Assembly: GCF_900102265.1 (NCBI RefSeq)
Contig: NZ_FNBH01000001.1
Coordinates: 434,001 to 498,000, forward strand
Direction: 5' to 3'
DNA: 64,000 bases
DNA from: Epilithonimonas hungarica
Lineage (GTDB): Bacteria; Bacteroidota; Bacteroidia; Flavobacteriales; Weeksellaceae
The position numbers and the translations under genes were made by a program. The notes beneath the pieces are model-generated. The model did no database searches, was not told where the DNA came from, and saw nothing but the letters and a program-made list of their open reading frames with translations. Of this stretch, positions 25,437 through 34,806 are shown piece after piece (positions within the stretch are counted from its first letter, which is position 1; every line of letters begins with the position of its first letter).

Positions 25437-26966
25437 TTGTCAAATAATAAAACCATAGCAAAAAACTCTTTGTTTTTGTATTTTCGAATGTTTCTGATAA
25501 TGGGAGTTGGTCTATATACTTCTAGGCTGGTATTACAGGCATTAGGGGTTATTGATTACGGTATTTATGGTCTGGTAGGGGGCATTGTCTCAACATTTGC
25601 ATTTCTAAATTCTGCAATGGCATCTGCTACCCAAAGATATTTGTCATTTGACATTGGAAAAAATAATACGGAGCGCCTACAAAAGACTTTCAATTCAACA
25701 CTTAACATTCATATCTTAATAGCATTAATTATACTGATTTTTGCAGAGACTTTAGGTCTGTGGTTTCTAAATTTTAATCTAAAAATTCCTGCTGGAAGAA
25801 TTGTAGCGGCAAATTGGGTATACCAGTTTTCAATATTTGCTTTTATTTTGGAAATAATACAAGTTCCATATAATGCTTTATTATTCGCACGAGAGCACAT
25901 GAATGTGTATGCTTATATTAGTATACTAGAGGCGATACTTAAATTAATAATTGTTTTTCTACTTCTGAAAACCGATACAGATAAACTTATTCTCTATTCA
26001 CTATTGACCTTCTGTGTTGTTTTTGTGATACGATTGATATATAAAATCTATTGCAAAAAACATTTTAAAGAATCTAGATATAAATTTTATTTTGATAAGG
26101 CATATTATAAAGAATTGATGAGTTATTCAGGATGGAATCTATTTGGCAATATCGCCAACGTTGCTCGCGGGCAGGGAAGTAATATCCTGCTCAATATGTT
26201 CTTTGGACCAATTGCCAATACTGCTTATAGTTTGGCAATAATGGTACAGGGTATTATAGGCTCATTTGTTGGGAACTTTCAAGTGGCAATTAATCCTCAA
26301 ATCACAAAATCCTATGCAAAAGGAGAGCTGGCAACGTCTCTAAATTTGATATATAAAAGCTCAAAATTTTCATTTTTTGCAATGTTTATAATTGCTGTTC
26401 CCTTTTTGTATAATATAAATTATATAATGCATCTATGGCTCAAAACAGTCCCCCCATACACCATAGAGTTTTTAAAGCTTACATTAATATATTCTCTCGT
26501 AGAAACAATCTCAAACCCTTTGATGGTTGGAGCACAGGCCACAGGTAAAATTAAATGGTATCAGATAATCATTGGAAGTTTTATCTTTCTTACACTTCCG
26601 ATTACAGCAATTGTTTTTTATTACAGTTCAAATCCCATTAATGTATATTGGGTATTAATTATCATTTCTCTATTTGCTTTATTATTTAGGATTTCATTCT
26701 TAAAACGAATGCTAAAGTTAGATGTTGCGATTTACGTGAGAGAAGTAATTCTGCCTATCATTTTTGTGAGTGCTATTACTTGTTTTTTTATTTACTTTTC
26801 TTTTAAATATTCAATAATAATTGATATTGATAATGAATTTTTAAATTTTGTTGCGAACACTATTATGATAATTTCAGTTGTATTTGTGGTAATTGTAATA
26901 TTTGGGTTAGATAAAGTAGACAGAATTCGATTTTTAAAATTAATAAGAGCTAAATTGTGTAGATAA
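25437..26966 (+). CDS. wzx: polysaccharide flippase, Wzx-like (MATE/MOP superfamily)
   Basis: 509 residues with about 14 hydrophobic helices. It opens with KTIAKNSLFLYFRMFLIMGVGLYTSRLVLQ, then GVIDYGIYGLVGGIVSTF and NSAMASATQRYLSFDIGK, which is typical of O-antigen flippases of the polysaccharide-biosynthesis (MOP) superfamily. It should carry the lipid-linked repeat unit across the inner membrane. The frame starts at TTG (25437); the next in-frame ATG would remove the conserved first helix, so TTG is favoured. The pyruvyl transferase gene follows after 3 bases. Confidence 0.9.
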   Translation: MSNNKTIAKNSLFLYFRMFLIMGVGLYTSRLVLQALGVIDYGIYGLVGGIVSTFAFLNSAMASATQRYLSFDIGKNNTERLQKTFNSTLNIHILIALIILIFAETLGLWFLNFNLKIPAGRIVAANWVYQFSIFAFILEIIQVPYNALLFAREHMNVYAYISILEAILKLIIVFLLLKTDTDKLILYSLLTFCVVFVIRLIYKIYCKKHFKESRYKFYFDKAYYKELMSYSGWNLFGNIANVARGQGSNILLNMFFGPIANTAYSLAIMVQGIIGSFVGNFQVAINPQITKSYAKGELATSLNLIYKSSKFSFFAMFIIAVPFLYNINYIMHLWLKTVPPYTIEFLKLTLIYSLVETISNPLMVGAQATGKIKWYQIIIGSFIFLTLPITAIVFYYSSNPINVYWVLIIISLFALLFRISFLKRMLKLDVAIYVREVILPIIFVSAITCFFIYFSFKYSIIIDIDNEFLNFVANTIMIISVVFVVIVIFGLDKVDRIRFLKLIRAKLCR

Positions 26967-26969
26967 TAT

Positions 26970-28163
26970 ATGGATGCAGATATAGTCGATTATAGTAAAA
27001 TAGCAATATTTGGCCCCCATGATAGAATGAATTATGGGGACTTATTGTTTGCTTTAATGCTTGATTTTGCATTTTCTAAGAAAATTGGAAAGCAAATCAA
27101 ATTAAATAAATATTCTATTGTTAAATCAGACCTGACACATAAAGGAGCTTTCGAATCAAAAAGTTATAAGGAATTGGTTGCTGATATAGATTATGGTAAG
27201 ATTGATGTTATAATAGTTGCCGGAGGTGAAAGCCTAGGAGCAACTTGGGCAAGGCTATATTCTTTCATTAATCCAATATATTCTTTAATATATGAAAGAA
27301 CGCCGTTTGCGACATCAAAGTATATTTATCCAATAATAAAAAAAATGCTTGGTGCAAAATCGGAATACCCTTTTTTAATCAATAAAAAGGACTTTAAAAA
27401 AGAGATTAAAGTATTATATAACTCTGTAGGAGGGCTGAAATATGTTATCTCTGAAGAAAGAATCAAAGAAGCTGATTATTTTGCGATTAGAGATTCAGAG
27501 GGATATTCTCAAATGCAGGGAAAGTTCACCAAACTGTATGTATATCCCGATTCAGCTATTATAATGTCTGATGTAATTAGAAAAAATTATTTGGAAACAG
27601 CTTTAAAAGATCAGAAATTATTTTTTAATAACTATGTTTTTTTTCAGATTTCAAAATTTAAAATTCAGAATGACTTAGACCAAACTGTTTTTGAATTATT
27701 AAAAATATTGAATAATTCAAACTACAATATTGTGTTATGTCCGATAGGAACAGCAAAAGGCCATGAGGATCATGTTATCCTGCAGCAAATATATGAAAGA
27801 ATTGGTCAGGAAAATAATAGGGTAACCATTGTGTCTAATCCTAATGTTGAATCTATTATGGGGTTGATTGCTTTTTCGAGTTTCTATATTGGAACAAGTT
27901 TACACGGAGTTATTACTGCAATGAGTTTTGGCGTGAAATATATTGGACTGAATCCAGAACAAACCAAATTATATAATTATATAAAAACGTGGTCAGGATT
28001 AGATGCGGATATGCTTATGGCAAAGACAGGGGATTTCTATGATTGCTTTGTTACTGTGGATGCGTTAGACAACATATTGGATCAGATTACACAGGCAACA
28101 CAAATACAAAAACAGAAATATTACGAAAGTGTTGACAATTTAATCGCAAAATTATTAGTATAA
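26970..28163 (+). CDS. polysaccharide pyruvyl transferase family protein
   Basis: 397 residues. The opening IAIFGPHDRMNYGDLLFALMLDF matches the start of PF04230 proteins, VIIVAGGESLGATW is the glycine-rich motif, and the C-terminal SFYIGTSLHGVITAMSFG carries the conserved SLHG histidine region. These enzymes add a pyruvate ketal from phosphoenolpyruvate to a sugar, giving the polymer negative charge. It lies between the flippase and the first glycosyltransferase, with a 1-base overlap to the latter, so it belongs to the capsule operon. Donor and acceptor are not visible in sequence. Confidence 0.88.
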   Translation: MDADIVDYSKIAIFGPHDRMNYGDLLFALMLDFAFSKKIGKQIKLNKYSIVKSDLTHKGAFESKSYKELVADIDYGKIDVIIVAGGESLGATWARLYSFINPIYSLIYERTPFATSKYIYPIIKKMLGAKSEYPFLINKKDFKKEIKVLYNSVGGLKYVISEERIKEADYFAIRDSEGYSQMQGKFTKLYVYPDSAIIMSDVIRKNYLETALKDQKLFFNNYVFFQISKFKIQNDLDQTVFELLKILNNSNYNIVLCPIGTAKGHEDHVILQQIYERIGQENNRVTIVSNPNVESIMGLIAFSSFYIGTSLHGVITAMSFGVKYIGLNPEQTKLYNYIKTWSGLDADMLMAKTGDFYDCFVTVDALDNILDQITQATQIQKQKYYESVDNLIAKLLV

Positions 28164-29017
28164 TGAAGATATTGTCTTTACTTATAACTTATAATTCTGA
28201 AAAGTGGATAGAAAAAAACATTAATTCGATTTTTCAAGGGACTGATAAAGTCGATGTCCTAATAATTGACAACGGATCAAATGACCAAACGTTGAAAATT
28301 ATTAAAGAGAAGTTTCCAAAAGTCAGATTAATTGAATCCAAAGAGAATTTAGGATTTGCCAAAGCTAATAATCTTGGCTTTGAAATAGCAAAAAAAGAAG
28401 GTTACGATTTTGTTTTCCTTATAAATCATGATGGTTGGCTGTTCCATGATTTTTGGAAACATGTTTTTCCAATTATATCATCAATAGACTATGAGTCTTA
28501 TGGTTTATTCTCTCCGGCACATTTTGATGGCTCAGAAAAAGAATATGATTTTGGATTCAAGAAATATCTTGGCAATATTGATTTGACAAAATCCGATAAA
28601 TCTGTAGTGGATATAGAATATATAAATGGAGCCTTTCTTTTGATTTCCTTACGCTGTTTGAAAGTTGTGAAAGGCTTTGATCCGATTTTCTTTTTTTATG
28701 GTGAAGACATAGACCTGTGTCTGCGGGTAAGAAAAAGAGGGTACAAAATAGGAATTATAAAAGAAGCTAAAGCTGTACATGATAGAAAAGAGCGTAAGAT
28801 GACTGAAGAACGTGCCTGGAATCATCTTGTAGCAAGATATCTCATACAGATTAAGTCAATCGATGGAGGTTTTTCATTAAGTTTTTATAAGACAATATAT
28901 AGTCTTTTAAAAGAGCTGTCGTCATTTGGGAAAAATCATAAAAGTTATTTGAAATTGATTTTGTACTTATTTAATAATAAAAGTAGAATAAAAAAATCAT
29001 ACAAATTGTTTAATTAA
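28163..29017 (+). CDS. glycosyltransferase family 2
   Basis: 284 residues, GT-A fold. LSLLITYNSEKWIEKNINSI is the N-terminal nucleotide-binding strand, DVLIIDNGSNDQT the first acidic motif, FVFLINHDGW stands in the DxD position, and GAFLLISLRCLKVVKGFDPIFFFYGEDIDLCLRVRKRGYK is the GAFLL...GEDxDLCLR block of rhamnosyltransferase-like GT2 enzymes. It should add one sugar to the lipid-linked repeat unit in the cytosol. The start overlaps the previous stop by one base and the next gene starts on its own stop. The sugar cannot be named. Confidence 0.9.
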   Translation: MKILSLLITYNSEKWIEKNINSIFQGTDKVDVLIIDNGSNDQTLKIIKEKFPKVRLIESKENLGFAKANNLGFEIAKKEGYDFVFLINHDGWLFHDFWKHVFPIISSIDYESYGLFSPAHFDGSEKEYDFGFKKYLGNIDLTKSDKSVVDIEYINGAFLLISLRCLKVVKGFDPIFFFYGEDIDLCLRVRKRGYKIGIIKEAKAVHDRKERKMTEERAWNHLVARYLIQIKSIDGGFSLSFYKTIYSLLKELSSFGKNHKSYLKLILYLFNNKSRIKKSYKLFN

Positions 29018-29898
29018 TGAAAGCTTCTATTATCATAACAACTTTTGGAAGACCGATGTTTTTGCAAAGAGCAATCAATAGTGTATTGAATCAGTCATTC
29101 AAAAATTATGAGATACTGGTTATCGATGATAATGGAAAAGGTACAGTAGCTCAAAAATTGACTCGGTCAAAAATTCCGATAAATCCATATACGAATTACT
29201 TTGCTCTGGATGTTAATTCGGGTGCCTGTGTCGCAAGGAACAAAGGAGTAGATTTGGCAAGCGGCGAATTTTTGTTTTTCTTAGATGATGATGATGAGTT
29301 TTTGGATAACAAGCTTCAGGATCAAATTGATTTTCTAGAAAAACATAAAAACTACGATGGTTGTTTGGCTGCTTTTAAGAGACTGGATCATATTGGAAAG
29401 GAAATCTTTTCCACCTCCAATATGCCAATGGTAGGTGACTTCAAAAGTTTTGTTCTGAATGGCAACTTCTTTACACCAATGCTTTGTATCAGAAAATCAT
29501 CTTTTATGAAAACCGATGGGTTTATCAATATACCACGATTTCAGGACAATTTTTTTTTGATGAATGCCTTAAAAAAAGGATTAAGCTTTGGGACTATGGA
29601 AATAGCATTACACGTGATGCATGAGCATAATGAAGCTAGAATTACCTCTGCTTCAATAGAAAAGACGGAAAAATCTCTTCAGCAAATCAAAAAGTTTGTT
29701 GAGCGCCACAAGAATGATTTTAGCAAAATCGAATGGGATTTTTTTATAGTCAAACAATTAAGAACGCTTGCAGTTACAAAATATATTTCTCAAGAAAAAA
29801 AAATAAGGCGTTCTTCTGCAATAGATTTTATGATAATCTTTCTAAGAACATTAAAATTTAAATATTTGACCATAGCATTTAAAAGCCTCTTAAAATAG
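29017..29898 (+). CDS. glycosyltransferase family 2
   Basis: 293 residues. KASIIITTFGRPMFLQRAINSVLNQSFKNYEILVIDDNG is a textbook GT2 N-terminus and FLFFLDDDDEFLDNKL carries the DxD metal site (a four-aspartate run). RFQDNFFLMNALKKG stands in the acceptor-side acidic position. The C-terminal third is basic and helical with no membrane span. It is part of the capsule operon: it overlaps the preceding gene's stop, and the acyltransferase follows after 17 bases. Specificity unknown. Confidence 0.9.
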   Translation: MKASIIITTFGRPMFLQRAINSVLNQSFKNYEILVIDDNGKGTVAQKLTRSKIPINPYTNYFALDVNSGACVARNKGVDLASGEFLFFLDDDDEFLDNKLQDQIDFLEKHKNYDGCLAAFKRLDHIGKEIFSTSNMPMVGDFKSFVLNGNFFTPMLCIRKSSFMKTDGFINIPRFQDNFFLMNALKKGLSFGTMEIALHVMHEHNEARITSASIEKTEKSLQQIKKFVERHKNDFSKIEWDFFIVKQLRTLAVTKYISQEKKIRRSSAIDFMIIFLRTLKFKYLTIAFKSLLK

Positions 29899-29915
29899 AT
29901 TTTAGTAAAATTATA

Positions 29916-31784
29916 ATGAAATTCCGTACAGATATAAGTTTTCTCCGAGCAGTCTCCGTCTTGATAGTGATGCTTTTTCACTTTCAGGTCAAGCCATTTG
30001 ATGGAGGTTTTATCGGTGTGGATGTGTTTTTTGTGATTTCCGGATTCTTAATGACACAAATCATTTTAAAAGCGTTCGATTCAGAAAAATTTTCTTTGAA
30101 GCAATTCTATATCAAGAGAATCAATAGAATTATTCCTCCGTTACAGGTATTATTAATATTTATACTTTTTGTATCTGTGGTCTTTTTTTTCCATACGGAA
30201 CTAAAGTTGAATGCCAAATATACTTTTCTGGCAGATTTTTTTGTTTCAAACATTTATTTTTGGAAGTATATAGACTATTTTACTTCTACGGACAATATTC
30301 TCCTACATACTTGGTCTCTGGGAGTAGAATGGCAATTTTATCTCGTTTATCCATTACTTTTGTTATTTCTCAAATCATATTTTGGAAAAAAAGAAAAGCT
30401 ATTTTGGGGTATTGTTTCATTTTTCTCCTTATTATCGCTTATACTTATGCTCTATATTACAAAAGTTGATAATAATTTTGCATTTTATATGTTACCATCC
30501 AGATTTTGGGAACTTAGTATTGGAGGACTAGCGTATTTGATTGGCCAAAACAACAGGTTAGGCAAATTGACAAAAGCTATTCTCGTAGCTTCTGGATTTA
30601 TCGCAATAGCATTGAGCAGTATCTTTATAAATGAAGAGAACCTTTGGCCTTCCCATTACACGATGATTCCAGTATTTGGTGCCGTTTTGATACTTGGTAT
30701 GAATATCCATACCAGGTTCTTTGATAATAAATTGGCAAAATTCTTTGGTGATATTTCCTATTCTCTTTATTTATGGCATTGGCCATGGTTTATATTATTT
30801 AAATATTTTGGATTCATTGGAGGGTACTATACCCTGATTCTTATAGTACTATCTATAGTTTCAGCATATTTATCGTTTAAATTCGTAGAAAAAAACTCAA
30901 GTTTGAGCAATATTTACTTTGCTGCAACGTCTTCTTTAATCGTAGCGATAATAGCAGTCTTACTTTTTATAAATCCCAGTTTGGTTTCGGGTATTTCAAT
31001 TTATCAAAGCAAGAAATTCCAGATTGCCGATTATGAAAATACATATATAAACAATGGTAAGGAAAAGCAATTTAATCCTTGTCATTGTTTTATAACCAAT
31101 TCGCAAAAAATCAATGATTACAGTTTTAAAAATTGTCTCAAAGTATCTGACAAAAAACAAAATATTTTATTAATCGGTGATAGTCATTCTGCGCAGTTTT
31201 CCTCTTCTTTGAGAAAAATTACAAATTATAATCTTTTAGAAGCCAGTGCAGGATATGTATTCCCATTTCCCGACTCTAGAGGTAAAAAAGATACAAAAGA
31301 ATTGGTGGATTATGTTTTCAAAGAATTTATTCCCAAAAACTACAAAAAAATAGATTTGGTAATTGTATCTGCACATTGGCTAATGAAAAAGAATCCTAAT
31401 CTCAATTATAAGGATTCTGAAATTGCCGAAGAAGTTTTAAAAACCATTGCTTTTTTTAACAGATATCATATTAATTATATTTTTTTAGGACAAACAGAAA
31501 ATTATAAATTATCCTATCCCAAAATATTAATGTTAAAAAATATCGGCAGGAGCGAGGATGAATTTTTAGATACAGAGTCAAAGTCAATGAATCAAATTCT
31601 TCTGCGAATTGTGCCAAAAAATCATTACATAGAATTGTATCAAAATAGCATGATTAAAAAATATAATGAGAAAAATCAAATACCTTATATGTTTGATGGA
31701 AATCACTATTCAGAATACGGGGCTGAGCAGGCTGTCAACAAGGTACTACTGCCAAAGATAAATCAGATTTTAAAAGAAAAATGA
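29916..31784 (+). CDS. OafA/YrhL-like acyltransferase with SGNH domain
   Basis: 622 residues. The N-terminal part (about 1-365) has ten membrane helices of the acyltransferase-3 family: FRTDISFLRAVSVLIVMLFHFQ (catalytic His region), GGFIGVDVFFVISGFLMT, IKRINRIIPPL. The C-terminal periplasmic part (about 400-622) is an SGNH domain with GDSHSAQFSSS (catalytic Ser) and FDGNHYSEYGAE (Asp/His pair). Such two-part enzymes move an acyl group, usually acetyl, across the membrane and onto a glycan. It overlaps the next acyltransferase gene by 4 bases. It probably O-acetylates the capsule repeat unit. Confidence 0.93.
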   Translation: MKFRTDISFLRAVSVLIVMLFHFQVKPFDGGFIGVDVFFVISGFLMTQIILKAFDSEKFSLKQFYIKRINRIIPPLQVLLIFILFVSVVFFFHTELKLNAKYTFLADFFVSNIYFWKYIDYFTSTDNILLHTWSLGVEWQFYLVYPLLLLFLKSYFGKKEKLFWGIVSFFSLLSLILMLYITKVDNNFAFYMLPSRFWELSIGGLAYLIGQNNRLGKLTKAILVASGFIAIALSSIFINEENLWPSHYTMIPVFGAVLILGMNIHTRFFDNKLAKFFGDISYSLYLWHWPWFILFKYFGFIGGYYTLILIVLSIVSAYLSFKFVEKNSSLSNIYFAATSSLIVAIIAVLLFINPSLVSGISIYQSKKFQIADYENTYINNGKEKQFNPCHCFITNSQKINDYSFKNCLKVSDKKQNILLIGDSHSAQFSSSLRKITNYNLLEASAGYVFPFPDSRGKKDTKELVDYVFKEFIPKNYKKIDLVIVSAHWLMKKNPNLNYKDSEIAEEVLKTIAFFNRYHINYIFLGQTENYKLSYPKILMLKNIGRSEDEFLDTESKSMNQILLRIVPKNHYIELYQNSMIKKYNEKNQIPYMFDGNHYSEYGAEQAVNKVLLPKINQILKEK

Positions 31785-32809
31785 TGGAATTATCGGTAAA
31801 AAAGTCCAATCATCTCAAGGCCATGGCTATATTAATGATGCTTTGGTTGCATCTTTTTAATGTAAATTACAAAGGCTTGTATAATCCTGCTATTTTGGTT
31901 GCAGGCCAGCCACTATCCTTCTATATTTCAATTTTTTGTGATGCTTGTGTGCCTATTTTCGCTTTTGTAAGTGGGTATGGATTGTATTATAAATATCAAA
32001 AGAAAAAAGACTTTTTTGCTAGAGAAAATCGATTTCGGTTGAAAAAGATGTATCTTAATTTATGGATTGTTATACTATTGTTTCCAATTTTATTAGGGCT
32101 ATTTTTACAAGAACCGCAATATCCGGGTAGTATGTTAAAAATACTCATGAACAGTACTGCAATCCAAACTTCCTATAGCGGAATATGGTGGTATTTTACA
32201 ACTTACGTATTGGTTGTTCTCTCTAGTAAATTTCTATTCTACCTGCTTGATAGATATAGTACATATGTAGTTTTTGTGATGTCATTTGTTTTATACTTAA
32301 TTGCTTTCTATTTTAGGGTATATAAAACAGATTTGTTCTCCAACGAAGTATTGAAATGGTTTCACAATCAGGGAGCCAGGTATGGTCTGGTACAATTTGA
32401 ATTTTTGCTTGGAGCTATTGCTTTGAAGCATCAATGGATTACAAAATTTTCAAAACTCTATTCCAAAATAAAATTCGGAACTGTTGTTGGGATAATTCTC
32501 ATCATCTTTATGTTTATTACTCGTTGTTTTGTCCCAAATTTATTTGTTGCTCCACTCTGCGCGATAGCTTTTACCCTAGTTTGGAATAACCTAACATTAG
32601 GACGTTTTATAGAACGGTCGCTTGATTTTCTTTCGGTCCATTCAACTAATGTCTGGCTTTGTCATTCTTTTTTTTACGCAGCGTTTTTCAGGGATTTTAT
32701 TTATTCTCCCAACTTACCAATATTTATATTTGTATTATTGCTTAGCTGCTCGTTGCTTGGTTCATTCGTTATTAACTTTTTTTACAATAGATTACAAAAA
32801 TATTTCTAA
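31781..32809 (+). CDS. acyltransferase family 3 protein
   Basis: 342 residues and about ten membrane helices, without a soluble extension. KSNHLKAMAILMMLWLHLFNV carries the conserved histidine of family 3 acyltransferases, ACVPIFAFVSGYGLYYKYQ the FxFxSGxxL block, and ENRFRLKKMYLNLW the basic loop. This is the second acyltransferase in a row, so the polymer probably carries acyl groups at two or more sites. The first ATG (31781) overlaps the previous stop (ATGA) and a second ATG follows immediately. The next gene starts on its last base. Confidence 0.88.
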   Translation: MMELSVKKSNHLKAMAILMMLWLHLFNVNYKGLYNPAILVAGQPLSFYISIFCDACVPIFAFVSGYGLYYKYQKKKDFFARENRFRLKKMYLNLWIVILLFPILLGLFLQEPQYPGSMLKILMNSTAIQTSYSGIWWYFTTYVLVVLSSKFLFYLLDRYSTYVVFVMSFVLYLIAFYFRVYKTDLFSNEVLKWFHNQGARYGLVQFEFLLGAIALKHQWITKFSKLYSKIKFGTVVGIILIIFMFITRCFVPNLFVAPLCAIAFTLVWNNLTLGRFIERSLDFLSVHSTNVWLCHSFFYAAFFRDFIYSPNLPIFIFVLLLSCSLLGSFVINFFYNRLQKYF

Positions 32810-33594
32810 TGGCAGACTCTATTCCAAAAATCATCCATTATTGCTGGTTAAGTGGTGACCCATTTCCTTCCAAAATCAGGAAATGCATTGACTCTTGGAA
32901 AAAATACCTTCCGGACTATGAAATCAGGCTATGGGATACACAGTCGTTTGATTTGGAGTCCTCCCCATGGGTCAAAGAGGCTTTCCAACAAAAAAAATAT
33001 GCTTTCGCTGCAGACTATATTAGGCTATATGCCCTTTATAATGAGGGCGGAATATATTTAGATTCAGATGTTGAGGTTGTAAAGTCTTTTGACGATTTGC
33101 TGAAATTACCATACTTTGCGTGCACAGAAGGTGAAAATATTATAGAAGCTGGAGCTTTTGGAGCAGTTAAAGGGCAGAGTTGGATAAAAAACTGTCTGGA
33201 TTATTATGAAGGAAGACATTTTATAAAGCAAGACAATATTTTGGATACCTGGCCGCTTCCTCAGATTATGATGAAGGAAATAAAAAAACAATATACGCCT
33301 GAGGTACTGGAAAGACAGCTCTATTTTGAGAAAATCTCAAACTATCAAAAGGAAAAAAGATTTTACATGCTTCCCAAAGTTTACTTTTGTGCAAAAGATA
33401 TGGGAACAGGCGTGATTACAAAAACAAACGAGACTTATTGTATTCATCATTTTGAAATGTCATGGATTCCCAAAAGCCAAACTTTTTTACCCAACCTTAA
33501 AAGATTATTGATAAGGATTTTTGGAGTGGGAGCAGTCGGAGGGATTGTAAAAGTATTTGCCTTGAAAAATATCAAAGATAAGCTTGCAAAATGA
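32809..33594 (+). CDS. glycosyltransferase family 32 (DXD sugar-binding)
   Basis: 261 residues. IPKIIHYCWLSGDPFP is the typical GT32/OCH1-like start, IRLWD lies near residue 40, and KYAFAADYIRLYALYNEGGIYLDSDVEV is the Gly_transf_sug block with the metal-binding DSD. Relatives add mannose or related sugars in capsule synthesis. The protein is cytosolic. The next glycosyltransferase gene overlaps it by 4 bases, confirming operon structure. Confidence 0.92.
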   Translation: MADSIPKIIHYCWLSGDPFPSKIRKCIDSWKKYLPDYEIRLWDTQSFDLESSPWVKEAFQQKKYAFAADYIRLYALYNEGGIYLDSDVEVVKSFDDLLKLPYFACTEGENIIEAGAFGAVKGQSWIKNCLDYYEGRHFIKQDNILDTWPLPQIMMKEIKKQYTPEVLERQLYFEKISNYQKEKRFYMLPKVYFCAKDMGTGVITKTNETYCIHHFEMSWIPKSQTFLPNLKRLLIRIFGVGAVGGIVKVFALKNIKDKLAK

Positions 33595-34802
33595 AAGGAC
33601 ATCGTTTAAGAATATTGTTGATTATGCCTTATGGAAGTGTTGGAGGTATGGAACGCCTAGCCGAGACATTCTATAAGAATTATAAAAAGCAAGGACATGA
33701 GGTAAAAGCAGTAAAAATCATCAGGCTTGAGAATGATATTATTAACTTTGATGATGACGAAATATCTCTCTCCAGAAAAGATTTTTCTGATTTCTCTTCT
33801 GTATCCCGTATAGCTTTCTATGCAAAAATTCCTATTATGCTAAGTAAGATTATAAAAGTTCATAAGATTGATATAAGCATCAGTTTTGGGGATATGGCTA
33901 ATTGCTTCAGCGCTATGACGCTCACGAAAGAAAAAAAAATAGCAAGTTTCCATGCTGTAAAAAGTATTGAGTTTAAACATGATACTGGAATATCTAAATT
34001 TTTTAAATGGTCTATTCATAACACGTACAAACGATTTGATAAAGTTATCGCTATAAGTCAAGCCATCAAAAATGATTTGATTATAAATTGCGGGTATAAG
34101 TTTAAAAATTTAGAAGTCATCTATAATCCGCATGATGTATCAGCCATTGAAAGTAAATCCAAAGAACCTTTCGCGGAAGATGAAAAAAAAATTGTGGAAA
34201 ATAGTTACATCGTTTTTCTAGGTAGGCTCAGTGTGCAGAAAGCACCTTGGCATCTTATAAAAGCCTTCTCTCTAATGAAAGATCAATTTGCAGAGACCAA
34301 TCTATTGATGATTGGGGATGGTGATGAACGCGTTGAGATGTTTACAAAAAATTTAGTTGATTATCTTAAACTTAATGATAGAGTATTTTTTTTGGGTAGA
34401 AAGAGAAATCCATATAAATTTCTACAGAAGTCCAAAGGATTGGCGTTATCTTCATATTATGAAGGTACACCTAATGTTATTGTTGAAGCTATGATTCTTA
34501 ATATTCCTGTTATTACTACCAATTGTACAGATGGAATCTCCGAAATGATGATTGATAAGATAAATGGAGTAAAGGATGGTTTGCTTATAACAGATGTAGG
34601 TATCATTACACCGGATATTTTGAAAAACAGAGAGGACTTTATTCCTGAAAATTTTGAAATTAATGATGATGATGTCAAATATGCGGAGGCACTTTCATTA
34701 CTATTAAATGAAGATATGAATAATTCGTTTCGAAGTGTTGATAAATCAGGTTTGTTAAAAAAATATAATTTAGAAAACGTACTTAAAGATTACTTAGCAT
34801 AG
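33591..34802 (+). CDS. glycosyltransferase family 4
   Basis: 403 residues, GT-B fold. LLIMPYGSVGGMERLAETFY is the glycine-rich N-terminal motif and FLGRLSVQKAPWHLIKAFSLM starts the Glycos_transf_1 domain. SSYYEGTPNVIVEAMILNIPVITTNCTDGISEM is the EGxPxVxxEAM retaining-enzyme signature (E...E). It should be a retaining sugar transferase for the repeat unit. It sits between the GT32 gene (4-base overlap) and the polymerase gene (4-base gap). Confidence 0.93.
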   Translation: MKGHRLRILLIMPYGSVGGMERLAETFYKNYKKQGHEVKAVKIIRLENDIINFDDDEISLSRKDFSDFSSVSRIAFYAKIPIMLSKIIKVHKIDISISFGDMANCFSAMTLTKEKKIASFHAVKSIEFKHDTGISKFFKWSIHNTYKRFDKVIAISQAIKNDLIINCGYKFKNLEVIYNPHDVSAIESKSKEPFAEDEKKIVENSYIVFLGRLSVQKAPWHLIKAFSLMKDQFAETNLLMIGDGDERVEMFTKNLVDYLKLNDRVFFLGRKRNPYKFLQKSKGLALSSYYEGTPNVIVEAMILNIPVITTNCTDGISEMMIDKINGVKDGLLITDVGIITPDILKNREDFIPENFEINDDDVKYAEALSLLLNEDMNNSFRSVDKSGLLKKYNLENVLKDYLA

Positions 34803-34806
34803 CGTT